From: an uncultured SAR86 cluster bacterium
GTDB taxonomy: Bacteria > Pseudomonadota > Gammaproteobacteria > Magnimaribacterales > Magnimaribacteraceae
Assembly (NCBI GenBank): GCA_902517565.1
Contig: CABYCU010000005.1
Coordinates: 1 to 64,000, forward strand
Length of the DNA stretch: 64,000 bases
Direction: 5' to 3'
The notes under the pieces are model-generated. The model was not told the origin of the DNA and searched no databases. It worked only from the letters and a program-made list of their open reading frames with translations. The position numbers and the translations under genes are program-made. Of the stretch, positions 29,257 to 39,506 are shown piece by piece; the stretch's first letter is position 1; each line of letters opens with the position of its first letter.

Positions 29257-30573
29257 TTATTGACTTATCATTTGATTCCAAATTATGGAAACTCCTTTTT
29301 CGTGCAGTGAGGTGTGGAACTCTTCGCAAACCCATAAATCTCCAACTGCAGCAATCCTCTCATTTATATAGATTATAGGAATGCCGTCTCTCTTCCAATC
29401 AGGTACTTCAAATTCCTGAAAAAGGTTCTTAATCTTCTGGCTCTTATTTCTGCCAAAAGGTTTACACTTCTCTCCTCCAATTCTAGCCTTTATTATGGCC
29501 CCTTTTTCAATATATTGCTTATCTAAGCCTTTTCCTAAAGACTCCTTTACAGAAAGTTTACCTGAAGGGATATTGATAGGCTCTTTTAAATTCCAATTTA
29601 TGCATATGTTTTCGGGTAAAGGGTGAAACAAATCATTATTGATTACACTGATGTCTTTAGGTGAGACTAATACCTGATGAGCTGTTCCATAAGCTGAACT
29701 TACAAAAAACCTGGAAGTGCCTTCAGAAGGTTTTGAGATAGCAGATAGAATTTGAACCATCTGACCCGAAGATACATTCAAGTAATTCATGTGTGTTAGC
29801 CAATAGAAAATTAGATTTTCTTGTCTTTCACTAGAAAATAATTTCAATTTACTTATTTTAATTATTTCGTTCGAGCCTTTAATTTTTTTTAAGTCTTCAG
29901 AAGCTATTTCTAGAAGCAATTTTTGAGCTTTAGCTGCATTATTAGAAATCTTATTAATAGACTTATTAATAAATGGCCATCTCTCTTTTATCTTAGGAAT
30001 GAGATCATTTCTAATTAGATTTCTTGAAAAATTAGATTCTTTATTAGAGTCATCCTCTATCCAAATTAAATCATTTTTCCTTGCGTATTTTAATAACTCT
30101 TCTTTTTTATAATCTATTAAAGGCCTATAAAAATTTAAAGTACTAACATTAGAAAATTTCTCAATTCCCCTCACTCCCTTTAAACCTGTTCCTCTAAAGA
30201 TTCTAAACAAAACTGTTTCAACTTGATCATCCGAATGATGGCCGGTAATAATTAAATCATCTTTACTTGCCCATTCTTCGAAAGCTTTAAGCCTTCTATT
30301 TCTTAATGACTCTTCAGATATTTTATCTAAATCTTCTATTTTCCAAGATTTGAATTCTATACCTAATTCACGTGCCCTTTCTCTGCAAAAAATTTCCCAA
30401 TCATCACTTTCTGGATTGACGCCATGATTTATATGCAAAGCGATGAGTCTATTTTTAGGGTGAAGTTTTATAATGGAATTTAATAGAACAGTAGAATCTA
30501 ATCCACCGGAAAAAGCTATTCCGATCTTATCAAAGCCTTTTAAATAATCCGAATCTATATAGAAATGAGACAT
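29257..30573 (-). CDS. tilS: tRNA(Ile)-lysidine synthase
   Basis: TilS attaches lysine to C34 of the tRNA-Ile that reads AUA, an essential step for decoding a codon frequent in this A/T-rich genome. The 438-residue protein has the PP-loop SGGLDS at residues 22-27, the HINHGVNPESDDWE region, TGHHSDDQVETVLFRIFRG and FYRPLIDY, followed by substrate-binding and C-terminal domains as in E. coli. It overlaps accA by one base (TAATG), as part of the long minus-strand run. Confidence 0.95.
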   Translation of the reverse strand: MSHFYIDSDYLKGFDKIGIAFSGGLDSTVLLNSIIKLHPKNRLIALHINHGVNPESDDWEIFCRERARELGIEFKSWKIEDLDKISEESLRNRRLKAFEEWASKDDLIITGHHSDDQVETVLFRIFRGTGLKGVRGIEKFSNVSTLNFYRPLIDYKKEELLKYARKNDLIWIEDDSNKESNFSRNLIRNDLIPKIKERWPFINKSINKISNNAAKAQKLLLEIASEDLKKIKGSNEIIKISKLKLFSSERQENLIFYWLTHMNYLNVSSGQMVQILSAISKPSEGTSRFFVSSAYGTAHQVLVSPKDISVINNDLFHPLPENICINWNLKEPINIPSGKLSVKESLGKGLDKQYIEKGAIIKARIGGEKCKPFGRNKSQKIKNLFQEFEVPDWKRDGIPIIYINERIAAVGDLWVCEEFHTSLHEKGVSIIWNQMISQ

Positions 30574-31520
30574 TAAATGGAGCCGTAGCTCATCAATCTC
30601 TCGTACCTTTTTTCTATCAGAGAGTTGACTGGCATATTTGTAAGCGTATCTAAATTCTTTATCAAAACTCTAGATAGATTAGAAGACGCTTGATCGAAAC
30701 TTCTATGGGCTCCTCCTAAAGGTTCAGGAATAACCTCATCAATTAACCCAAGAGAAAGTATATTATTTGCGTTTAATCTCATTGCTTCAGCAGCAAGCTC
30801 TGCTTTAGTTGAATCGCGCCATACTATGCTCGCACAAGCTTCTGGAGAAGCAACAGAATAAGTTGAATGTTCAAGCATAGTTATATGATCCCCAACACCT
30901 AATGCAAGTGCTCCTCCAGAACCCCCTTCACCAACTACGTTAACAATAATTGGAGTCTTTAAAGAAGACATAACCCTTAAATTATTGGCAATAGCCTCAC
31001 TTTGGCCCCTTTCTTCGCTGTCAATTCCAGGATAAGCTCCTGGAGTATCCACAAGTGTGATTATGGGGAGAGAAAATCTCTCAGCTAACTGCATTAATCT
31101 GCATGCTTTTCTGTATCCCTCTGGTTGAGACATTCCAAAATTATGTAAGATCTTTTCATCAGTTGTTCTACCTTTTTCATGGCCAATAAACATTACTTTG
31201 TATTCACCTATTGATCCTATTCCTCCTATGACAGCCCTGTCATCAGAGAAATGCCTATCACCATGCAATTCATCAAAGCCTTCAGAGATTCTTTCAATAT
31301 AATCCAGAAAATGAGGTCTTTCCGGATGCCTAGCAACCTGTACATTTTGCCAAGGAGATAAATTTGAATAGATTTTCTCTGTGGTCTTCATAATAGATTC
31401 ATTAAGTCTAATGACTTCCTTTTGAACAGAGCTATCATCTAATCCAGAATCTTTTAAATCTAAGATTTGTTGCTCTAAATCCGCTATTGGTTGTTCAAAG
31501 TCTAGGTAACTCTTTAACAT
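30573..31520 (-). CDS. accA: acetyl-CoA carboxylase carboxyltransferase subunit alpha
   Basis: AccA forms the carboxyltransferase with AccD and moves CO2 from biotin to acetyl-CoA for fatty acid synthesis. At 315 residues it matches E. coli AccA: YLDFEQPIADLEQQI at the start, RPHFLDYIERISEGFDELHGDR, PIITLVDTPGAYPGIDSEERGQ and VVGEGGSGGALALGVGD (oxyanion and CoA site). It lies between dnaE (9 bases upstream) and tilS, the same order as in other gammaproteobacteria. accB, accC and accD are elsewhere. Confidence 0.98.
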   Translation of the reverse strand: MLKSYLDFEQPIADLEQQILDLKDSGLDDSSVQKEVIRLNESIMKTTEKIYSNLSPWQNVQVARHPERPHFLDYIERISEGFDELHGDRHFSDDRAVIGGIGSIGEYKVMFIGHEKGRTTDEKILHNFGMSQPEGYRKACRLMQLAERFSLPIITLVDTPGAYPGIDSEERGQSEAIANNLRVMSSLKTPIIVNVVGEGGSGGALALGVGDHITMLEHSTYSVASPEACASIVWRDSTKAELAAEAMRLNANNILSLGLIDEVIPEPLGGAHRSFDQASSNLSRVLIKNLDTLTNMPVNSLIEKRYERLMSYGSI

Positions 31521-31529
31521 TTCTATTAT

Positions 31530-34500
31530 CTAGTTTACGTGGATTTGAGTATGATAAACGAACTGTACATTTTCTGCTCCAAAACGTTTATTTAGAGATT
31601 TAATAGAAGAATCATCAATTTTAACTGAGAAGTTATCTGGAAGGACAATATCAGCTTTTGCTGAATTTCCTTTATATGATAATACGATTGAATTACCTTC
31701 ACTGCTATTAGCTACTTCTTTGAGAGAATTAATTAGTGTTTGATTGTCTTCTGTATTATCTTGAATATCAATTTTGATATTCTTAATATATTCATGGCGA
31801 GCTTGATCAAAAGTTAAAATCCTTTCAGCAATAATCTTGAATTTTACAGAGTCAGAATAATCATCTTTATCTACCATTCCCTCCACTACTAATATTTGTC
31901 CTTTCTTTAATAGGTTTCTATATTTTTCGAAGGTGTTAGCCCAAATAGATACTTCAATTTTGCCTGAGCCATCATCAAGAGTTGCAAATGCAAATCGTCC
32001 TCTCTTTCCTTGCCTGATATTAAACTGCATTAAGCATCCGGCAATCCTTTGATTATGTGTCTCTGATTGAAGCTCAGAAATAAAAAAACCGCACATATTT
32101 CTTACTTCTTTCTTTTTATTTTCTAAAGGATGAGAATCTAAATAAAACCCTAAAGCATTCCATTCTGCAGCTATTCTGTCGAATTCAATATCTTCATTGA
32201 TATTTTCATAATTTGGCTTAACTATTTCTTCCCCAAATAGATCTTTAATTTTACTTTTATTTCTTTCAGAGGCTTGTTCTGCATTCTTTAAACTAGAATC
32301 TATCCTTCTAAAAAGATCCACTCTGTCTCCCAAAGAATCTAATGCGCCTGAACCGATAAGTGTAGTAAGAATACGTTTATTTATTCTATTAAACCCAACC
32401 CTTAAAGAAAAATCATAGATGTCTTGAAACTCAGCCTTTTTTCGTTCAGAAACTATTTGTTCTACTAATGATTCTCCTATACCTTTTATAGCGCCCAGAC
32501 CATAAAGTATAGTTTTAGAATCAAGATCTTCAAATCTATAAGAACTTCTATTTACATCTGGACTAAGGACAGATAGCCCTATGTTTTTACAATCGTCTAC
32601 AAATAACTGAATATTGTCCGTATTTCCCAAATCACAAGATAAAACTGAAGCCATAAATTCAGCTGGAAAATGTGCTTTGAGCCATGCAGTCTGATAAGCA
32701 ATCAGCGCATAACCTACAGAATGGGATCTATTGAAACCATATCCAGCGAACTGCTCAATTTGATCAAAAAGATTAGCGGCGTATCGTTCATTTACATCTT
32801 TCCCAACTGCACCTTCGATAAAAGTTGATCGCAAGCTTTCCATTTCTTCTTTCTTTTTCTTACCCATTGCTCTTCTTAAGATATCTGCCTGCCCGAGAGT
32901 AAAACCAGAGAGTTCTTGAGCTATTTGCATTACCTGTTCTTGATAGACAATCACGCCATAGGTTGTGCTCAGTATTTTCTCAACAGCCTCATGTCCATAA
33001 GTAACTTCTTCCTTGCCATGTTTACGATTTATGTAAGAGTCCACCATATTCATACCTAAGGCGCCAGGACGATATAGGGCATTCATACTCACGATGTCTT
33101 CAAAATCATTAGGAATCAGTTGCTTTAAATAATCTCTCATACCTCTGGATTCAAGTTGAAATATCCCTGTAGTTTCTCCTCTTTGTAAGAGTTCAAAAGT
33201 CTGAGGATCTTGCAAAGATAAATTATCAATATTTATTTGTTCTTCTTTGTTAGTTATTTTTGTATTAATTCTTCTAACTGATTGATCAATAATCGTAAGA
33301 GTCTTTAATCCAAGGAAATCAAATTTCACTAGCCCAGCTGATTCTACATCTCCCATATCAAATTGAGATGCCACGGTACCCTTATCAGAATCTAAAAAAA
33401 GAGGAGTGAAATCAGTTAAGGCAGTAGGAGCTATGACCACACCAGCAGCATGAGTTCCTACACTTCTAGAAAGGCCCTCTAATTTTAAAGCCATATCAAA
33501 TACTTCTTTAGATTCTTCTGATTCATTTATTGTCTCTTTAAATTGCTTTTCTTGATAAGCTTCTTCAAGGCTTATGCCCAATACATCGGGTATAGCCTTT
33601 GCAAGACGATCTCCAAAGCCGTATGGCTTACCTAGCACTCTTACAACATCTCGTAAAACAGCTCTAGCTGCCATAGTCCCCCGAGTGCTGATCTGAGCTA
33701 CCGAATCTTTACCGTATTTATTAGTAACATACTCAAGAACTTTATCTCGTCCTTCTATACAAAAATCTATATCGAAATCGGGGTTACTAACTCTCTCAGG
33801 GTTTAGGAATCTCTCAAACAGAAGATCATATTTTATTGGATCTATAGCAGTTATGCCTAATGCATACGCAACTATAGAACCCGCCCCAGAACCCCTTCCA
33901 GGTCCAACAGGGATATCATTCTTTTGTGCCCAATTGACAAAATCTGCAACAATTAAGAAGTAACCGGCAAAATCTAGCTTACAAATCATATCTAGCTCAT
34001 ATTCTAATCTCTCAAAATAGCTGGGCTCATCGACGTCATATGAGTCCTTAGATCTATTAATAATATTTATTCTATTAAATAGTCCATCTTTAGAAATTTT
34101 TCTCAGGAAATCTTCTCTTGAATATGTATCTGGTACCTCAAAATCAGGTAAATAAAACTTACCTAATTCCAGATCGATATTACATTTTTTCGCGATTTTT
34201 ACTGTATTAATTAAAGCTTCAGGGATATCGGAAAATAGTTCTAACATTTCCTCTTTGCTTCTAAAAAATTGTTCTACAGTATATTTTTTGGGTCTTCTAG
34301 GGTCATCAAGAATATGACCACTTTGTATGCAGACTCTAGCCTCGTGAGCTTCAAAGTCAGAAGGAGAGACCTCAGGATCAACAGCATTTAAGAAACGTAC
34401 ATTATTTGTTGCAACTAATGGAACGCTCTTCTTAGATGCTAATTTTACAGCTGCATTGTTATATTCATTTTCGTTTTCTTTACCTGTCCTATGAATTTCA

Positions 34501-35009
34501 ATAAAAAAATTATCATTAAAGATTTGTTTAAAAAAATCTATTCTTGATTCAGATAATTGCTCGTTGCCAGCCAATATAGAGTTTCCAATATGTCCGTCCA
34601 TACCTCCAGATAATGCAATTATTCCGTCTGAAAACTCCTCTAACCAACTGAAAAATACTGTGGGCTCTCCGTCTATTTGGCCCTCTACATAAGCCTTGGA
34701 AACTAACTTAGTTAAATTAATATAACCTTGTTTATTAATTGCTAATAATACAAGAGGGGCGGAAATTGAATCTTTGTCTTTTGCTACATTTATTTCTGAA
34801 CCTACTATAGGTTTGATGCCTTTCTTTCTGGCTGATCTATAGAATTCTATTAACCCAAAAAGATTTGTAAGATCGGTTAAAGCAACTGAGTGATAACCTA
34901 GGTTCTCAGAATGTTCCACTAACTCATCTATTCTTATAATTCCATCAACTAAAGAGTACTCAGAATGCACATGAAGATGTACGAAATCTAATTTTTCAAC
35001 TTGATTCAT
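31530..35009 (-). CDS. dnaE: DNA polymerase III alpha subunit
   Basis: DnaE is the replicative polymerase. The 1159-residue protein is the size of E. coli alpha and has the full set: an N-terminal PHP domain (FVHLHVHSEYSLVDGI), palm with the catalytic pair in NPDFDIDFCIEGRDKV (about residues 406-412), the third acidic site region, GPGRGSGAGSIVAYALGIT, fingers and the little-finger helix-hairpin-helix (RINKRILTTLIGSGALDSLG), an OB-fold (GKRGRFAFATLDDGSGKIEV, about 1000) and the tau-binding end. It overlaps rnhB by 14 bp. Confidence 0.98.
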   Translation of the reverse strand: MNQVEKLDFVHLHVHSEYSLVDGIIRIDELVEHSENLGYHSVALTDLTNLFGLIEFYRSARKKGIKPIVGSEINVAKDKDSISAPLVLLAINKQGYINLTKLVSKAYVEGQIDGEPTVFFSWLEEFSDGIIALSGGMDGHIGNSILAGNEQLSESRIDFFKQIFNDNFFIEIHRTGKENENEYNNAAVKLASKKSVPLVATNNVRFLNAVDPEVSPSDFEAHEARVCIQSGHILDDPRRPKKYTVEQFFRSKEEMLELFSDIPEALINTVKIAKKCNIDLELGKFYLPDFEVPDTYSREDFLRKISKDGLFNRINIINRSKDSYDVDEPSYFERLEYELDMICKLDFAGYFLIVADFVNWAQKNDIPVGPGRGSGAGSIVAYALGITAIDPIKYDLLFERFLNPERVSNPDFDIDFCIEGRDKVLEYVTNKYGKDSVAQISTRGTMAARAVLRDVVRVLGKPYGFGDRLAKAIPDVLGISLEEAYQEKQFKETINESEESKEVFDMALKLEGLSRSVGTHAAGVVIAPTALTDFTPLFLDSDKGTVASQFDMGDVESAGLVKFDFLGLKTLTIIDQSVRRINTKITNKEEQINIDNLSLQDPQTFELLQRGETTGIFQLESRGMRDYLKQLIPNDFEDIVSMNALYRPGALGMNMVDSYINRKHGKEEVTYGHEAVEKILSTTYGVIVYQEQVMQIAQELSGFTLGQADILRRAMGKKKKEEMESLRSTFIEGAVGKDVNERYAANLFDQIEQFAGYGFNRSHSVGYALIAYQTAWLKAHFPAEFMASVLSCDLGNTDNIQLFVDDCKNIGLSVLSPDVNRSSYRFEDLDSKTILYGLGAIKGIGESLVEQIVSERKKAEFQDIYDFSLRVGFNRINKRILTTLIGSGALDSLGDRVDLFRRIDSSLKNAEQASERNKSKIKDLFGEEIVKPNYENINEDIEFDRIAAEWNALGFYLDSHPLENKKKEVRNMCGFFISELQSETHNQRIAGCLMQFNIRQGKRGRFAFATLDDGSGKIEVSIWANTFEKYRNLLKKGQILVVEGMVDKDDYSDSVKFKIIAERILTFDQARHEYIKNIKIDIQDNTEDNQTLINSLKEVANSSEGNSIVLSYKGNSAKADIVLPDNFSVKIDDSSIKSLNKRFGAENVQFVYHTQIHVN

Positions 35010-35562
35010 TGATTTCCTTTACTGGCTTAAAACTTAATCTATGTTCATTCATTATTCCATATGATTTTAATGCTTCTAAGTGCAACTTTGTAGGATAACC
35101 TTTATGTAATTTGAAGCCATAATCTGGGTATAGCTCATCAAGCTGAATCATATAATTATCTCTATATACCTTTGCAATTATAGAAGCAGCCATAATGCAC
35201 CTTTCTTTCTGATCACCCTTTATTATAGTTTTTACTTTAACGTCGGAATTTGGAGCTTGATTACCGTCTACTAATATTAGTTCGGGAATCTGAGTCAAGC
35301 CATCTATAGCTCTCTGCATAGCAAGCATAGTAGCTTGCAGTATATTAATAGAGTCAATTTCGGTGTTGTTGCTTAAGCCAATCGCCCAAGAAATAGAATG
35401 ATCTTTGATTTTACTGACGAGCATTGCTCTCTTCTCAGAAGAAATTTTTTTTGAGTCGTTTAGACCTTCAATGTCTTCGTCTTTTCTTAGTATTACTGCT
35501 GCGGCAACAACCGGTCCTGCCAAGGGTCCTCGTCCCGCCTCATCAACTCCTGCTACTATCAT
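34996..35562 (-). CDS. rnhB: ribonuclease HII
   Basis: RNase HII cuts RNA at ribonucleotides embedded in DNA. The 188-residue protein has the DEAGRGPLAGPV signature (residues about 7-18, first two catalytic acids), ILVDGNQAP (Asp) and AASIIAKVYRDNYM (Asp). It overlaps dnaE by 14 bp and lpxB by 20 bp, within the conserved lpxB-rnhB-dnaE order. Confidence 0.97.
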   Translation of the reverse strand: MIVAGVDEAGRGPLAGPVVAAAVILRKDEDIEGLNDSKKISSEKRAMLVSKIKDHSISWAIGLSNNTEIDSINILQATMLAMQRAIDGLTQIPELILVDGNQAPNSDVKVKTIIKGDQKERCIMAASIIAKVYRDNYMIQLDELYPDYGFKLHKGYPTKLHLEALKSYGIMNEHRLSFKPVKEINESS

Positions 35563-36676
35563 TTAAAAGTTTTATTATTTCTTGAGACGCTTTATGGGCA
35601 CCTCCAGCCTGTAAACTATCTTTAAGACTTCTAAACTCTTCAAGATAATACTCAAAACCTTTTCTGTGTATATCATCTAAAGAATTCTTTATATTCTCTG
35701 TTGTTAGTTCATCTTGCAATAATTCAGGTAGGAGTTTCTTACCAGATATTAAATTCGGTAAAGAAAAATACTCAATAGTTAGTAGGGGTTTTATTAATTT
35801 GTAAGAAAGCCAATTAGTTCTATATAAAGTCACACAAGGGGTAAAAGATAGTACTGACTCTAGAGTAGCAGTACCAGAAGTAATGATCGCTAATTTAGAC
35901 TTTTTTAATACTTCTTGAGAGTCTCCATAAGATATATTTATTATGTCATCTGTGCCCTCTTCTAAGAGAGCTAGATGGTGCCTAGAAGCTAGAGGCATAA
36001 AAAAAGTATACTCTGGATTCTCCTTTTTTAATTCTCTTGCAGCCTTCACCATAAGATTTCCTATTTGGGTTATCTCTGAATTTCTACTTCCTGGTAGGAG
36101 AGCAATACTTTTATCTATTTTTTTATTTAAATCCTTCTCATCCATCTTTATATAGTAAGAAAGTGGATGCCCTACATAAGAAACATTTATCATAGAATCC
36201 ATATATGAGACTTCTTCGAAGGGAAATAAAGTAAGAACAGAGTCTATAAATTTTTCCATAGACTTTACTCGACCTTTTCTCCAGGCCCATACTGAAGGAC
36301 TTACATATTGAACAGTCTTAGTTTTATTAGTTTTCTTTAGAAATTTAGCCAAAGGTAAGTTGAAGTCGGGTGAATCTATTCCAATAAAAATATCAGGTGC
36401 TTCTTTTAAGAGGAACGCTTTTAATTCTTTCCTTAGCCTTAAAAGCTTTCTTATATTCAGCAATGGTTCAATAATTCCCATAACCGAGATTTTGTTCATC
36501 TCAAAAAAAGAGTTTAGACCTTGGGAGGTCATCTTGTCACCGCCTATTCCAACAAAGCTAATATCGGGGTAACTTTCCTTTAAGGCCTCCATTAAAGGGC
36601 CTCCAAGTTCATCGCCTGATTTCTCCCCTGCTACTATGGCTATTTTAAAACTATTACTGGGAATAGTTTCAGACAT
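35543..36676 (-). CDS. lpxB: lipid-A-disaccharide synthase
   Basis: LpxB joins UDP-diacylglucosamine and lipid X to form the lipid A disaccharide at the inner membrane surface. The 377-residue GT-B protein has the N-terminal AGEKSGDELGGPLMEALK, GIGGDKMTSQGL, FIGIDSPDFNLPLAKFL, QYVSPSVWAWRKGRV, and the C-terminal LLPGSRNSEI and TSGTATLES sugar-nucleotide site. The ATG overlaps the lpxA stop by one base, and its end overlaps rnhB by 20 bp. Confidence 0.97.
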   Translation of the reverse strand: MSETIPSNSFKIAIVAGEKSGDELGGPLMEALKESYPDISFVGIGGDKMTSQGLNSFFEMNKISVMGIIEPLLNIRKLLRLRKELKAFLLKEAPDIFIGIDSPDFNLPLAKFLKKTNKTKTVQYVSPSVWAWRKGRVKSMEKFIDSVLTLFPFEEVSYMDSMINVSYVGHPLSYYIKMDEKDLNKKIDKSIALLPGSRNSEITQIGNLMVKAARELKKENPEYTFFMPLASRHHLALLEEGTDDIINISYGDSQEVLKKSKLAIITSGTATLESVLSFTPCVTLYRTNWLSYKLIKPLLTIEYFSLPNLISGKKLLPELLQDELTTENIKNSLDDIHRKGFEYYLEEFRSLKDSLQAGGAHKASQEIIKLLNDSSRS

Positions 36677-37446
36677 TAACGAGATATGCCTCTCGTGGAA
36701 TTCTGTACTGAGCTAATAAATAGATTAACTTCTTTGTATTCTTTCCTTAAATCTTTAGTTTCTTTTACAGCTTCTTCAACTGTTAGTTTTTTTCTATAAA
36801 CGCTTCTGTATGCTGATCTAAGGGCTTCAATACTTTCCTTAGAATACCCTGCCCTTTTAATACCTGTTGTATTGATCCCAAATGGCTTAGCCGGATTTCC
36901 TCTGACTTTTATATATGCAGGTACATCTTTATTAACTGAACTGCCCATAGCACAGAAGCTATAACTACCTATGGAACAGAATTGATGAACGATAGCATAG
37001 CCCCCCAGAATTGCGCCATCGCCCACATGCACTGAGCCTGCCAAAGCAGCTTGATTAGTCAATACGATATCATTTCCTAAAATACAATCATGAGCAATAT
37101 GAGAGTAAGCCATTATCAAATTTCTATCGCCTATTAGAGTTTCACTTCTATCTTGAACTGTTCCTCTATGAATAGTCACTCCTTCTCTAATTATATTGTC
37201 ATCACCGATTATGAGTGTTGTTGGTTCGTTCTTATATTTTTTATCAGGACTTCCGTCACCAACAGTAGAAAATTGAAATATATGATTACGTTTTCCTATC
37301 GTAGTTGGTCCTTTAATTATTACATGAGATTCAACCTTAGTGTCTGCGTCTATCTTAACCCCAGGTCCAATTAGGCTAAAAGGTCCTATTTCAACTGATT
37401 CGTGTATTAAAGCAGAAGGATCAATGATTGAAGATGGATGCTGCAT
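36676..37446 (-). CDS. lpxA: UDP-N-acetylglucosamine acyltransferase
   Basis: LpxA adds the first 3-hydroxyacyl chain to UDP-GlcNAc, starting lipid A synthesis. The 256-residue protein has a left-handed beta-helix of hexapeptide turns (IHESVEIGPFSLIGPGVKI onward) with the catalytic His in MAYSHIAHDCILGND (about residue 120) and GGYAIVHQFCSIG, then the C-terminal helical domain (KRAGYSKESIEALRSAYR). It is 2 bases after fabZ and overlaps lpxB by one. Confidence 0.98.
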   Translation of the reverse strand: MQHPSSIIDPSALIHESVEIGPFSLIGPGVKIDADTKVESHVIIKGPTTIGKRNHIFQFSTVGDGSPDKKYKNEPTTLIIGDDNIIREGVTIHRGTVQDRSETLIGDRNLIMAYSHIAHDCILGNDIVLTNQAALAGSVHVGDGAILGGYAIVHQFCSIGSYSFCAMGSSVNKDVPAYIKVRGNPAKPFGINTTGIKRAGYSKESIEALRSAYRSVYRKKLTVEEAVKETKDLRKEYKEVNLFISSVQNSTRGISR

Positions 37447-37448
37447 AT

Positions 37449-37895
37449 CTACTTGGGTCTATCAGCGCAAAGAATGGTGGCTTTAGCTACTATATCTTCT
37501 TCCACGGTAGCATAACATTCAAACTTCCAAATACCTTTCTTATTGGTTAGTACTTTAGAATTGAGGATTAATTGATCTCCTGGGATAGCAGGTCTTTTAA
37601 ATCTCAGATCATCTGCACCTACAAAATAATAAATAGAACCGTCCTCTGGTTTTTTATCCATCGTCTTAAATCCTAAGATACCGGAAGCTTGTGCCATAGC
37701 CTCAACGATTAGAACTCCAGGCATTACTTGTTTGCCTGGAAAATGACCCATAAAGAAAGGTTCGTTAGTAGTGATATTTTTATAAGCTTTAATTGAGTCT
37801 CCAAGAACCATCTCTGTGACTCGATCAACTAATAACATCGGATATCTGTGCGGTAAGAATTCTTGTATTTCTTCTATACTTATGTCAACTTTCAT
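37449..37895 (-). CDS. fabZ: 3-hydroxyacyl-[acyl-carrier-protein] dehydratase
   Basis: FabZ removes water from 3-hydroxyacyl-ACP in fatty acid elongation and so competes with LpxA and LpxD for substrate. The 148-residue hot-dog protein has [34 protein letters not shown] with the catalytic His and Glu, and [19 protein letters not shown] precedes the ATG. The placement between lpxD and lpxA is the standard one and keeps the dehydratase balanced with lipid A synthesis. Confidence 0.98.
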   Translation of the reverse strand: MKVDISIEEIQEFLPHRYPMLLVDRVTEMVLGDSIKAYKNITTNEPFFMGHFPGKQVMPGVLIVEAMAQASGILGFKTMDKKPEDGSIYYFVGADDLRFKRPAIPGDQLILNSKVLTNKKGIWKFECYATVEEDIVAKATILCADRPK

Positions 37896-37900
37896 ATTTC

Positions 37901-38896
37901 CTATTTTTTAAATAATTCGTGCAATCGTTTAAAGCCTACAGCATTCTTTTTCCAGTCAGAATTTTTCATGATAGGAGTTCCAGATGAGTAGATGCCACTT
38001 TCTTTAATAGATTTAGTAACTAGTGATTTTGCTGTTATGTGAACTTCATCTACTATCTCAACATTATCTACAACTGCTGTACATCCTGCCAGGGTACAAT
38101 TTTTACCTACTTTAGTGCTACCTGCTATGGCACTATTAGCAGCTATTGCAGTTCCAGATCCGACTTCAACATTATGGGCAATATGGACTAAATTATCTAT
38201 TTTTACATTATTTCCAATGATTGTTTTGCCTACTGAGCCTCGATCAATAGTTGTATTTGACCCTAGTTCTACTTCTTCTCCTATTAAAACTTTCCCTATG
38301 TGTTGTATTTTGACCCACTCTCCATTATCTTGAGCGAAACCCAATCCGTCTGAACCAATTACCACGCCTGCGTGAATAATTGAGTTTTTTCCTACCTCTA
38401 CTTGGTCATATATAGAAACATTGGGGTAGACTATAGTTCCTTTTCCTATCTTTGAGCCTTTTCCAATAAATACACCGTGCATTATGACGACATCATCTTC
38501 AACTATTACATCTTCCTCGATAGTTACAAAGTTAGATATAGATGCTTTCGAGGAAACTGAGGAAGAACTTACTGATGCTAATGCGGATATACCAGAATTA
38601 ACTGAAAGTTCATCTTTGAATAAAGCAGAGCACCTTGCGTACAAAAGATAAGAATTATCTCCAATTAATTTATTTCCATCATAATTTTTGGATATCTCTC
38701 TATTACAGATAATTGCTGCAGCTTTGGTAGTGGCTAATTTAGGAATAAAGGAGTCTCGAGATATAAAAGAAATATCTCTTTCTGTTGACGAATCAAGTGA
38801 AGCTAGTCCAAATATTTCTTGATCTGGATCACCATCAAGATCAGCATCGATCAGATCAGCTATTTGTGAGAGTTTAAAACTTGTTACGGGAGACAC
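37901..38896 (-). CDS. lpxD: UDP-3-O-(3-hydroxyacyl)glucosamine N-acyltransferase
   Basis: LpxD adds the amide-linked acyl chain to lipid A precursor. The 331-residue protein has an N-terminal uridine-binding domain ([20 protein letters not shown] to about residue 100), then a beta-helix with hexapeptide turns, the catalytic His in [13 protein letters not shown] (about 235) and a C-terminal helix. The start is GTG 38896. It lies 6 bases after ompH and 5 bases before fabZ. Confidence 0.96.
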   Translation of the reverse strand: MSPVTSFKLSQIADLIDADLDGDPDQEIFGLASLDSSTERDISFISRDSFIPKLATTKAAAIICNREISKNYDGNKLIGDNSYLLYARCSALFKDELSVNSGISALASVSSSSVSSKASISNFVTIEEDVIVEDDVVIMHGVFIGKGSKIGKGTIVYPNVSIYDQVEVGKNSIIHAGVVIGSDGLGFAQDNGEWVKIQHIGKVLIGEEVELGSNTTIDRGSVGKTIIGNNVKIDNLVHIAHNVEVGSGTAIAANSAIAGSTKVGKNCTLAGCTAVVDNVEIVDEVHITAKSLVTKSIKESGIYSSGTPIMKNSDWKKNAVGFKRLHELFKK

Positions 38897-38902
38897 AAAA
38901 CA

Positions 38903-39433
38903 CTAATCTTCTTTTTCATTCATAGCGTCGATTACTTCTTGAGTTATATCGTAGCTTTGATCTGCATGAAGGAGAGTTCCTTGCTGGGCGCCACTATTTA
39001 TTAATAGGGTTATTCCTTTAGCTCTTATTAGCTCAGTAACGATAACTTGGAACTTCTCTGCCTGTTCTTGAGAAATTAGTTGTAATGTTTGATTCCTAAA
39101 TTGATTTGTCTTTTCTCTAAGAAAATTTATATCTTGTTGAAGAGATTGAAATTTCTGAGCCGCATCCTGTTTTTCTTCATCAGACATTGTAGGACCATCT
39201 TTTTGTGTTTTTTCTTGTATTTCTCTGGCTTCAGTAGCTTTTGCTTGCAGTTCTTCGACTACCTCTTTCCATTCCTCTGAATTCTCAAGCTCTTCTAACT
39301 CTTTTTTAGCTACATTTGTACTAAATAGAGCGGCTTGCGGATCTAGAGTAGCAATATTCAGGTCAGCTGAATAAATTCCTAAAGAAAGAAACAGAGTTGT
39401 AATTATTATTAAGATTGATTTAAAAAATTTCAT
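38903..39433 (-). CDS. skp: OmpH/Skp family periplasmic chaperone
   Basis: Skp (OmpH) escorts unfolded outer membrane proteins across the periplasm to BamA. The 176-residue protein has a signal peptide (ILIIITTLFLSLGIYSA, cleavage near residue 22), a small beta core (LNIATLDPQAALF) and a long charged coiled coil (about 45-130), the tentacle arms of the trimer. It sits between bamA and lpxD as in E. coli. The gap to bamA, 73 bases, shows no strong terminator. Confidence 0.93.
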   Translation of the reverse strand: MKFFKSILIIITTLFLSLGIYSADLNIATLDPQAALFSTNVAKKELEELENSEEWKEVVEELQAKATEAREIQEKTQKDGPTMSDEEKQDAAQKFQSLQQDINFLREKTNQFRNQTLQLISQEQAEKFQVIVTELIRAKGITLLINSGAQQGTLLHADQSYDITQEVIDAMNEKED

Positions 39434-39506
39434 TATTTTTTCCCATTAAGTACCCAGACGTAGAATTCTACAGTCTTGTGCATCAATTTAGTAGCTTTAA
39501 AATCAT